Positions 12,160 through 21,539 of a stretch of DNA of 64,000 nt are shown one piece after another. A program made the position numbers and the translations under genes. Where the stretch lies: positions 4,216,001 through 4,280,000 of the forward strand of contig JASJZC010000002.1 in the NCBI GenBank assembly GCA_037178855.1, in the 5' to 3' direction. The notes under the pieces were generated by a model. That model did no database searches, had not been told where the DNA came from, and saw only the letters and a list, made by a program, of their open reading frames with translations. Numbering within the stretch: the first letter of the stretch is position 1; every line of letters begins with the position of its first letter. The DNA comes from Oscheius sp. JU75 (Eukaryota; Nematoda; Chromadorea; Rhabditida; Rhabditidae).

Positions 12160-14457
12160 TCAATGAAACTCTTTATTCAGGTCTATACTTTCCAGACAAG
12201 ACAGCTTCTCTTCCATATTCTTGGTCAAGTCGGTGACCTTCTTCTGGATGATTTTCCTCGTCTCTTCTGGTTTGTCGCTCTGTTTGCAGCGCATCTCTCC
12301 AAGGGCAGCTATTGAAACAGCGACGATGTATGAGCTGAGGGGCAGGTAGGCCTCATAGGAGCGGAAAATCTTGGACAGATACCGTCTGTCTGTGCTCGAA
12401 AACTACCTGTTCCTTCGTGTAGGGTAACTCCACATCATGTGGCCAGTAGGAGGTGAAATACTCAAAGTATCTATCAATATAATGAGCAGCTTTTTCCTGT
12501 CTGTCTTCGTATCGAAGCACATTTGAGAATAGACGAGCCAGATCGTGTCCCATGCAGCCGAAGTGAGTTGTCTAAATCTGCAAGAGGTTTGAATGAAGAG
12601 AACTAACTTGAAGGTCGATGAGAGCATGCAGTTTCAGAGGATTGGCTGTACAAATCACATTGCAAGTCCAGGGATCTCCGTGGCAAAGTACTCGCTGCAT
12701 CCCTAAAATATTTCTCAGTTTGGTTTCTCATGAGTAACAATTGAATATTCAATCTCTACTATCTCGATCTCTTTGATAATGTCTGTCTGTATGTCCGCGG
12801 TCACGAACGCGTAGTTACATATTGTCCAAAAGCGAAAACTTATGGACAAATTGTAACTACCAGTCGGCTTTGTCGCCTGGTCGGCGGTTTTTATTGGAAT
12901 CCGAGTAGTCTATTGCCAAGAAACTCTCCAAGAAGCAAAAGCAGTTCGTTCTTTTTACAATTTAAGCAATCACAATTAACTAGCCAACTCAAAAAAGTTT
13001 TTCCATTTACTTAACTTGTCTTGACAGAAAAGTCTACAAACACTCAAGTGTTATCCCAGATTAGAAGTGTCGCAGACGGACGCCTCTTGCAAATTGTAAA
13101 GGCAGGATCTTACCTTTAAAAGAGGCCCTCTGCGACACAAGTCAACTCTAGTCTGGGATAACACAAGATAACGTTTGTGGCCTTTTCTGTCAAGACAAGT
13201 CGGAGCTCAATAAAAAAGCGGCAAAGTCGACTAGTCTTGAAGTTCAAAGTGGACTTGGCAATAACTATTATTGACACGTAATGGCAAGTCAACTTTGAAG
13301 TTTGAGGTAGAACGAGTTGCACATGGAAGGCAGAATAAAGAGTCGGGGTAAGCTGCCTTTAGGTAAGATGAAAATACCTGTAAGTTCAGCCATCATGTCA
13401 AACTTTCCCTTGTTCTCTTCCGTCGCAATCACAGCAACACATTTTCTCAGCTGGTCAACAGTCTTCTCACTTCCTTCACCCATAAACTTATCTACCAGTT
13501 CCAGACAGGTATCCACGAACTGAATAAAGATCAAAGTTACTGCGTAGAACTTACTGCTGGAGCCAACATGGTTCCGAAAAGGTTTTTAACAATACCAATC
13601 GTGAATTTTTCTTTCTCTTCTTTGTCGAACAGCAGTGAGCAAGAGTGATACTTTGCCAAAGCTTTGAGAATCTGGAGAGACGTTTATTTGGGAAAGAGGA
13701 TAAATAACCTGAAGAATGACATCCTCTTCTAGGTAGTTTTCGTTGCCCATGTTGGTGAGGTATTCAACAAATTCCATGAGGAGGTAGCCACTGTTCGGAT
13801 TCTCTTAACATGTAATGTGCTTTGCTTGTTCAGATACATTTAAATGGATGATCAAACAAGCATGACAGTAAAACTACAATCGAACTACCTTTCGAGAAAG
13901 GATGAGAGGCGTAGACTTTTAGCTTGGGCAGATCATCCACATCAGCAAGCTTCTCGTATATTGCACACTCTACATTGTGAATCTGATAAGAGCTAGAAAA
14001 TGTCTCTTTACAAACTGACCCTCTTGATAACTTTAATATTTTCCGCGACCCCATCGTCATCCATGAACTTCTTATCTGTTCCAATATCGGATTCCAGCTG
14101 TTTCTGGTACTTTTCTTGTTGGAGGGCGGTCGCCATCTGAATAAGTTTTAATTTGCAGGTAAATGCTTGGTGGACCTTGACCACAAACTTTTTCGGACAG
14201 CCATTATACTCTGCCAAAGCGGCATCATCCCAAGGATCTTCTACGACTCCTATTCTCGATACGAAGCCCTAGATTTTTTTTTGTTGGTCTTTGGGCTTTG
14301 AAAAGTTGTCAACCTTTCCATCGGCTATGTCCTTAATGGTCTTCCTCGAACCGAGCTTTGCCGATTCACCAAACACTTTGAAACAATCCTCTTGGACATC
14401 GTCCCAGGTCACCAGGGTGCCAAGTAGGCCTTTTGTTGTCTCTTCGATCAAAGACAT
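12160..14457 (-). CDS. CHK kinase-like (DUF1679) protein
   Basis: Read on the minus strand from ATG 14457 to TGA 12160-12162. Exons give an N-terminal region with GFVSRIGVVEDPW and KKFVVK (the lysine of a kinase-like N-lobe), then ILKALAKYHS, then the catalytic loop LCHGDPWTCNV with the HGD...N pattern, and ALIDLQTTHFGCMGHDLARL, the D-x-Q segment of choline/ecdysteroid-kinase-like enzymes. This family is strongly expanded in nematodes; substrates are mostly unknown, and small-molecule phosphorylation is only inferred. Introns are mostly 40-60 nt except one of about 670 nt (roughly 12706-13379), immediately before the HGD exon, which carries a foldback repeat. The minus-strand stop lies beside an AATAAA (ctgaataaag) inside the last codons. 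The key residues are intact, so a working gene is likely. Confidence 0.88.
12865..13240. repeat. Foldback (inverted) dispersed repeat in CHK intron
   Basis: The left arm (about 12865-13110) begins cagtcggctttgtcgcctgg and includes cttgacagaaaagtc and gtgttatcccagattaga. After a few bases the inverse complement follows at about 13119-13240, with one internal deletion: caagtcaactctagtctggg is the complement of the arm's cccaga..agagttgacttg. The same unit occurs alone at 56938-57200. This looks like a non-autonomous element or a head-to-head pair of one repeat family. No transposase is present. Target-site duplications were not resolved. Confidence 0.75.
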
Positions 14458-14736
14458 TCTGGAAAAAACTGATAAAGAAAGAAGAATTAAAAACTGTCGC
14501 GGTTTAAGAAAATGTGCACGCGGAATTAAATAGGTAAGGCGGAGCTGTTGATAAGATGTGGTGGCCTATTGCACAATCGACGAGAGAGTGTTGACAGTGG
14601 GGAGAGACTGAGCGAAGATCACTCTTTAGACTAGAGTAGAAAACCAGAGATCGAGGAAGAGAAAGAATCTTCATTTAACTACAACCCGTACAAGTATTGC
14701 CATTGGTAGATTGTGATATGAATTCGGGGCTGTCCC

Positions 14737-16407
14737 TTAATCTCCAAAAATGTTCCTGTTGCTCAGCTGATATTCCCTGTAGCAGTACTTGATAGTCTCG
14801 AAGACCTGCAAGCAGGGGAAGTAGTCGAGAACGTTCGAAGGAGTAGCAACGTGGGTTCGACAAAAGGGCATGCAGCGACCTCCCTGTAAAGATTTGTTTT
14901 GAATAGGAAAAAAATTCTACCTGAATGGTATTGAGTCCGTTCCGCTCACAGCAAGCAGTATGATCTGCTTTCGAGGAGGCACAGTCGTAGGCTTTACCCA
15001 GTTGTGGTCCAGGACATTGGTTAGTCAAGAAGGCACTGACCAACTAAAAAGTTAAAGTACCTCAAAGTTTTTAGAAAACACCCACCGACTTGTCACTGAA
15101 GGTGTCAAAGTTGCACATTCCTTGACAAGAAGTGGACAGTTGCTGCTTCTGACAGCAGAGGTACAGTTTCTGATTGGGTGTCAGGGAAGAAACTTGAACT
15201 GTGGGAGGTGGAGTCACAGGAATGATTGGTCGCTGGTTTTGATGACTCTTGGGCAGAACCAGTTGCGACTCTTTCATTGTCGGCATCTTGACTGTAGACA
15301 TAATGTTCGGATGAGTTTTGGCAAAGTTCTTGAGCTGACTCGAACCACCCTCAATAGCTGGTCTGAAGGGTAAAGTTTGCTGGACAGTCTGAGATACTAC
15401 CTCAGGTTTCTCGAGGTCACAAAAGTACGAGCTCCACTCTTGTAAACTTCATCTTTGGTGTATGAGACTGGCTGAGAGTCAATGGAAAAGTCAGGTTCAG
15501 GAAGGCTTTTGGGAACCCGCTGCTCACTGTTGAAACTGACTGAAAAGGTCTGTCTACTAACTACGAAAAAACTAACATGGATCATTTGGTAGAGGAATCG
15601 GTGTAAGTTGGGCATTCTTCGCGAACCCACTGCTTCTCAGAGGAGACTTGTGAGCCAGAGGAACCTCGAAAGGAGCGGGAGGCTAAATCTTGTTTGTCTT
15701 CCCTGTAGTAAGGAACTTACAGGCTGTAGAGTAGGTGGATAAGTAGGGAAGGGACTGAAAGAAGCCGGTTGACTGACGCCAATCGGAATGAACGGATTTG
15801 TATTGTTCTGAGGAAGTGGCAAGAAGGGGTTGGTCGGTTGGAGCAACTTCGGAGGCTCGAAAAGATTCTGCCAGGGATTAAAAGGACGCTGAGGCTCCTT
15901 GGGTGGAATTTGCCAAGGCTGGGCCGGGAAACGAACAACAGCACTGCTTCCCACGTCAAACTGTGGAACTTGGACTGAGCCCAGAGCTATAGTGTGATGC
16001 TCTCTGGGTACTTTCTAGGATTTTGTTTCTAGCGGAAAAATGATAATAACCTACCGAAACGTATTTGAAAGGAGGCGGAGTCGTCTTCGCCAGTTTTGGC
16101 AAAGTCACTAGTCGAAGATGAGTTGGCTCAGTTGTGGTGATGACCACTGTTGTTTCTTCTCTTTCCGGCATTTTTGTTCGAGTCGGAGGCTCAGTCACAA
16201 AGAAGGAATCCAGACTGACTTTGGTATCGGTCATCAGCTTTTCATAAACTGAATCCAAGTGTGTTAGGAGAAAAAGAGGAGACTCACTCTGGTCATCTTT
16301 CTCTTCCTTCGCATTCACATACATTCGCTCTTTTGTGATTACAGACCTGCCTTCTAGAGGAGCCAGTATCACATTTTGATGTCTTTGATTGTAGCGAGCC
16401 GCTAACT
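14737..16407 (-). CDS. DB-module secreted protein with Pro/Thr-rich N-terminal region (5' end unresolved)
   Basis: The minus-strand gene ends at TAA 14737-14739. The C-terminal exons hold one DB module, a cysteine pattern found in nematode secreted proteins: YLCCQKQQLSTSCQGMC, then FLTNQCPGPQLGKAYDC, HTACCERNGL, GRCMPFC and FFCLQ-like PCLQVFETIKYC. The paired CC, HxxCC and final C...C spacing fit the family, whose molecular function is not known. Upstream is a long low-complexity Pro/Thr/Gln-rich part (PPKLLQPTNPFLPLPQNN, EETTVVITTTEPT). The 37-nt intron 14885-14921 shifts frame; reading through it gives a false C-terminus. The first confident exon starts at an acceptor near 16407 (ELAARYNQRHQNV); the signal-peptide exon must lie upstream and I could not fix it. 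Confidence 0.78.
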
Positions 16408-17660
16408 CTAGAAATATTCTTCTTTACAGAAGAGAACAAACGAGCCTCGATTCCTCTGGAACGGCTTGTCTACTGCGGGGTCTCCAGTGTGCCTGTACTC
16501 TCCATCAACCTGTATGACATTCTTTGCCTGAAACTTCCTCATTCTTTCCCTCTTGAACACAGTCTGTACAGGTTCAACAAGTCGTTCGAGGAACTATACT
16601 CTCGTTCCTCGACCGGACTTCAATTGCCCTAATCGTCTCTCGGACTCACCCTAACCGAGAGTAATCCTGACAATAGAAGAAGGAGACATATTGAACCGTG
16701 TCGCATGCTGTCTAGGAACAAAACTTTGTAGAGAAGAAGAGGTTAGCAGAAAATGGAGAAAAAAAGACCGAGATCCGGACTAAAGGTGGGCGCGCAGTGT
16801 TTTGATGTGATCGGTGGCGGCAAGAAGAGGAAAAAGCTGGCTGCCAATAGTTTCCGGAAAAAGTGGTAGTTCAAATCAAGGATAACATCTTTTTTTAATG
16901 GAACAGGCAAGGATTGTGAGGTTATTCTCAAGGTGAACCAGTTGGGGGAGCGGCATCAAAGGATCACTGGAACATTGTAGAAATTAGCAAGAAAAGGTTG
17001 TTCCCCAGGTTAATTTCATTTTTCAACAAGTCGTAATTTAACAAAGGATCTGTCGAGTGGCGATAAAGATGTCTATCAGATGGTTATTCAACCAGCCAAC
17101 AGTCAATAAAAGTGGCCTTCTTGGATGAAGCGGAGGTCCATGAGTCTATCAGAATGAGGTCATAAGATGATCGGATTGATTAAGTGACAATGGGGATGTT
17201 GCAATTGGATTGCCGTATATGGCGGCGAGAGTTAGCGGCGAGATTTGCAAGAAAGAAGCACCTGGACATTAGCTGCTGTCGGATGCGTTAGCCGCCGAAC
17301 CCGGTTCTCTCTCGAGGTTTCACGGCGGCCGAGATCTCCCCCTGAACTTCAAATCCAAGTAACTTACGCCTGGAAAAGAGAAGTATCGACCTGATGTACT
17401 CGTTCCGAAGAGTCCTATCCAAATTTGCTCAAAAATGAGACCTCATTCTATACCCCAGTCCAAAGATCTGCCATTGAACTCATTACGGGGAAACCCGAAG
17501 AGATAAACCTGACTTTTCGGCGGCGCCGTCGGTCAGTTTCATTGTTAAATTCAACTGGATTTCCATCGAGATGGGGGTAGAATCTTTCTCTAAACTTTAG
17601 CTTATGCACATTACCCGGGAAACGGGGCTTTTCGTCTCCGCGTAGTTATGGAAAAGGGCC
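16408..17660. other. Intergenic region between divergent genes
   Basis: It separates the minus-strand DB gene from the plus-strand zinc-finger gene. It probably holds the first exon of the DB gene at its left side and the promoter of the zinc-finger gene at its right side. The open frame on the minus strand at 16743-16931 is unremarkable. Confidence 0.4.
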
Positions 17661-18459
17661 ATGGAGACCGCTCCCAGTTCGTTCCTCTCCTCTCTACAGA
17701 GTATGATGACTCGGGAAGCAAACTGCAGTGTGGAGGATTGTCTCTTCAAGAATCAGTCCCACGTCCATTGCAATCAGGCGAGGTGAGATCTTATACCATA
17801 CAGTACTCTTCCAGAACTTTCTGAGATTGTTCAGTTAAGAACTTTGACGGTTTCAGATGTCACTTTTCCTCCAACGACGACATGATTATCTCCAATCACA
17901 CAACTATTTTCCATGGAGGTCGGACACTTCCACCCTTTGCCTCCTTCCATCACATTGGTATCTCAATCGTGTCATAAATAAAATCAGATCACTTTAGACT
18001 CGAGCTGTGTTCTGTCTTCCGGAGAGACATGTGAATATTCGAGAAAGAAGAGTCACTTCCACTGTCTGGCCTGTCAAGAGATCTACTTTCTGTGGGACAG
18101 TCACTCGAAGAATAACTGTACCGTTGCTATGTCATCAGTTCAAAGGGGGAGTTGCAAAGAGGTTTGTCTATCAGTAGCCTTAATTAATGACTCAGGTCTG
18201 CACAAGACCATTCTGCAAACTGAAGAAGAAGTCACACTTCCATTGTCGACTATGTGACCAAGGCTTTTCGAGCAGGGAGAAGCTCGTGACTCACATGGAG
18301 AAACATGCTCCCCGCTCGGCCAAAAAACCTCCGTTCCCGCTCGTTCTACCATTCAGACCGCCACTTCTGAGCCCTCTTCCTCTCTTGAAACGTCTCCCGC
18401 CATTTCCACTGTTCGCCCTGTCCCCGACAGAACCCTCCACATCCCAGAGCAGCCAATAA
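17661..18459 (+). CDS. Castor/CASZ1-type zinc-finger protein
   Basis: Four exons encode roughly 220 residues with at least three fingers of the Castor type, in which the second metal-ligand half begins with HxHC: NCSVEDCLFKNQSHVHC (exon 1-2), TCEYSRKKSHFHCLAC (exon 3) and VCTRPFCKLKKKSHFHC followed by LCDQGFSSREKLVTHMEKH (exon 4). Castor proteins are nuclear transcription factors for neuronal fate in flies and vertebrates; the role here is inferred. The C-terminus is Pro/Leu-rich. Introns use GTGAG...TTTCAG and a 34-36 nt intron precedes the last finger. The stop TAA (18457-18459) lies inside the AATAAA poly(A) signal. ATG 17661 was chosen because it is in frame with finger 1; the nearby ATG at 17648 is in another frame. 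Further upstream fingers were not found. Confidence 0.75.
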
Positions 18460-18460
18460 A
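18455..18460 (+). terminator. AATAAA poly(A) signal overlapping the stop codon
   Basis: AATAAA spans the zinc-finger gene stop TAA, so the 3' UTR must be very short. On the opposite strand TTTATT at about 18476-18481 gives the facing gene its own AATAAA, so the two transcripts overlap at their ends. Confidence 0.6.
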
Positions 18461-18551
18461 GATTTCTAACCAAGTTTATTTACACGCTCAGATCAATAAC
18501 AGGAAGGAGAAGGGGCTGGCACTTTGGAGGTATATTTACAAGTGTACAGAA

Positions 18552-20642
18552 TCAGTTGGCTAAAGCGACATGGTTGATGAATGTCCTATGGAGATCCATC
18601 CGCTCGGTCTCGAGCTTCTCGGCAAGTTCGCGCAGTTGTGCGGCTAACTCACAACGAGAGCCGGTTGCTAAGCTCTTCAAATTTGTGTTACAAGTAGGAT
18701 TTTCCAGCTTACCTTGGCTGTGAGAATGACTGTGACCAAATCTAAAGCGATTCCTATTCCGGCGGCGGCGTGAACTACTCCTTTCAAAACATTGGAGCTG
18801 ATAGCAGCCTTTGAATACTTTCTTGTTGCAAAAGGGTTGAACTCACAGCTTCTCTGAGAGCCAATCTCGCTCCACACATGACGACGTTTGTGGTGCATTC
18901 GATAGCAGCAATACCAATTGCATCGCCGACATGGTTCGATTCCGGCAAATCCATCTGGTCGGTGTTTTTGATGACGTTCTCGAAAGCAAGTTGGAAAGCG
19001 TCAATGGCTCTGTCTACGGATTCGAGGAGATCTTTGTCCTCCTCGAAAAGAATCTTCGCCTGGTGAGCTCGTTTCTGAAAAGGTATCAAACAATTGTGTC
19101 GAAACTATCTCCTTTCTCCTTTGGACAAAAAGATACTGTATTTGAACTTCGCTTTCGAACTTTCCGCGATAACTACTTCAATCCGTTTCAGAGTCCGACC
19201 TATCAAATCTTGTCAAAAGAATCCCGCTAAACTCTAGTCAGTTTTCGCTTCCGATTCCGCCGGAGATGGTCGTCTGCGTCTCCTCTCCAATCAGGCCAGT
19301 GGTTTCTACTTTTTATTTGTGTCTATTGGCTGTTTATTGATGGTTTGCGACGGCCAATGGGACATCTGCCTCGTGAATTCGCTACTCGGTAGTAGCCGGA
19401 CTTCGATTGGGAGTCCTGGCCCGGACTTCTGTCAAAAGAGCTCCCTCCAGTGTACACAGCGGTGTTTGGTATAGCGCCTGAGGTCTCTTTAGGCATCAGG
19501 AAGTCCCAAAGAGTTCTTGTCCTCTGTCTCCCCATGAAGTATCATTTGTCTTACAACGCTCTCTGTCTTGTTATCTTCCAGATTTGATGCGAGACTAAAG
19601 AGAACGACGATGACGAGTAGAGAACCAGAACCATTTGCCAAAGAATACTGTCTCTGATGTCATGCTCCCTGATTTCCGCAGACTGCCCAGATGAACTGGA
19701 GAAGAAGATATCCACGTCCAATGCGCCAAGTTCGCTATGTTATATTTTTCGGCTAGCAGTTAGAATCTAGCCTAAATGCTACGTAAATTGTCTCGAGCTG
19801 TCTTTACCCCACCCACGCCTACTGTGAGAATTACTAGCCTTTTGTCTATCACCCCGTTTTGTGTTCTCTGTGTTCGTGCTTTTTTGCTTGCCCGGTTTTC
19901 CGTTTCTTATCCACGCGATTCGTCCTTACTTGCCCACTGTCTCTTGCTGTCCTCACTTTATCGTTGGCTAGTTTCGTAGCGCTATCCAATTTTGAGAAGT
20001 TCCTACCTATTTCTCTTTTATGGATACCCAGTTCTTTGTAGCCTACTGAACCATTTCCTCTTCATATTCCAATCAGGTCTTCATAGAAATCACTATAAAA
20101 ACCCACCTGTGTGACCCGTAGTTTGATAACTCCTGTCACTAGATTTGATGTTGCTGCTGCCGTTCCAACAATGAGACCTGCTCATATTATTTACCCTTTT
20201 TTTTTTTTAGATTTTCTCACCTCCTATAGCCACAGCAGGCATCAGAATCATTCCACCTATCACAGCGGCTCCACTGGCTATTCCAACGGAAGAGCCGACC
20301 GTTGTAGAAACATTACACTTGAACTGAACTCCATCTAACTGAAAATTGCTATTCCCTTTTCAAAAAGACCTATTCTTACCTCAAAGGCCATTTCGAGCAG
20401 CTGTTTGACCACGGCCTCCCTTCTCTGCGACCATAGGCTCACAACTTGCTCTGCCCACTGTTGACAGCTCTCCAGTTCACGAAATTCACTGTCGGGTATC
20501 TTTATTTCGAAATAGCGGGTACATTGACTCGACTCACCAGCAAACACTTTTCATCGTCGTTATAAATAGGTACCGGAAGATGGTTTGACTGCGGCATCAC
20601 GATGATTCTTCCACCTTTTTCAGGCGAGACGGTGATCCGCAT
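18552..20642 (-). CDS. Apolipoprotein-L-like membrane protein
   Basis: Read on minus from ATG 20642 to TGA 18552-18554. Exons give a short N-terminal region, an amphipathic helix with WAEQVVSLWSQRREAVVK, then a Gly/Ala-rich hydrophobic hairpin (STTVGSSVGIASGAAVIGG, then LMPAVAIGG and GLIVGTAAATSNLVTGV) of the kind that defines ApoL proteins, a helical middle part (LLESVDRAIDAFQLAFENV), another hydrophobic stretch (VLKGVVHAAAGIGIALDLV) and a C-terminal coiled segment (LRELAEKLETERMDLH). ApoL proteins insert in membranes and can form channels; an intracellular membrane role is inferred. The donor CAG|gtgggt near 20106 and acceptor near 19078 define a 1.0 kb intron, long for this window. The family call rests on the hairpin and layout, not on a catalytic motif. 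Confidence 0.6.
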
Positions 20643-21539
20643 TCTGGCAGTGAACAAATCTGTGTTTATATGTCAATCGGCAATGAATGGGCTCGAGAAT
20701 GTTTGAGTAGCTTTTGGACGGGGAATATGCTGTTTTTGCCATTGAAAATGACTGGAAAGGTGGCGTTTGTGTTCAGTTTGCCGAGAAAAAACAATTTGCG
20801 GCAGAGGCGAGAAAGGACGGCGGAAGTGCGAGTACACAATAGTGGATCAATGTGTCCGCTCAATCAGCTGATGCCGTGGAAAACTTTTGACTCAATACGC
20901 GAATAGACAGAAAAACGCGCCCGCATTGACAAAGTCAGGTGATGGAACTGAATGATCAATAGATAAAGGAGGGTCGAGTGTAGATAAGTGAGAAATTTGC
21001 CTATTGATATCGGTATGTGACCAGTTTCGCAATGTTTTCGAGGAAAATAGTTGTTCTGATAAAACTTTATCCGGTGAAAAAAAGCAAATCCCAAGTTAAA
21101 ATCACATGATGACGAATAAAGGAATCTATAGATGGGAGGGGGAGGAAATCACAATGAATTGACAGAGAGAGAGATAGGGTCAAATAAATATGTATCACTA
21201 GCCAGTAACTGTATGAATAGTGCAAGAGGAGAGCAGCATCCGTTGTTGTAGCACTCACTGAAAATCAACAGTTTTGTTGTGTAGATTGGAACAAAAATCA
21301 TGCCACCGAAAAGCACCCGAAGAAAAACTGCCACTACACTTGTACATGGTCTTTTCATGTAAAATAACAGGCACAAGTGCAATAGACTTGGAAAACGTTT
21401 ACAGAGCACAAAATCGGCATAAAAACAGACGATTTGGACGCTGTTAGAGTGAGCAAAAGTTGATAGATAGCATGAACTGAGGAAGAGACAACAACACAAC
21501 ACAATTCTTACTCAGATTTCAATCAAATAGGCCGTCTTT
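20643..21539. other. Intergenic spacer
   Basis: Spacer between the starts of the ApoL-like gene and the 3' end of ArfGAP. The open frames on both strands show no domain or splice structure. It should hold the ApoL-like promoter and the ArfGAP 3' UTR. Confidence 0.4.

Noticed and set aside
14737-14921. Uninterrupted frame through the last DB intron (C-terminus ending NGNTCTGCS)
   Set aside because: It ignores the 37-nt intron 14885-14921 and destroys the DB cysteine pattern, which the spliced frame restores.
19323-19535. Open frame inside the long ApoL-like intron
   Set aside because: No recognisable domain, no splice sites that keep the flanking frame.
21067-21502. Hydrophobic minus-strand open frames between ApoL-like and ArfGAP genes
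   Set aside because: Composition is that of translated A/T-rich spacer; no conserved motif or splice pattern.
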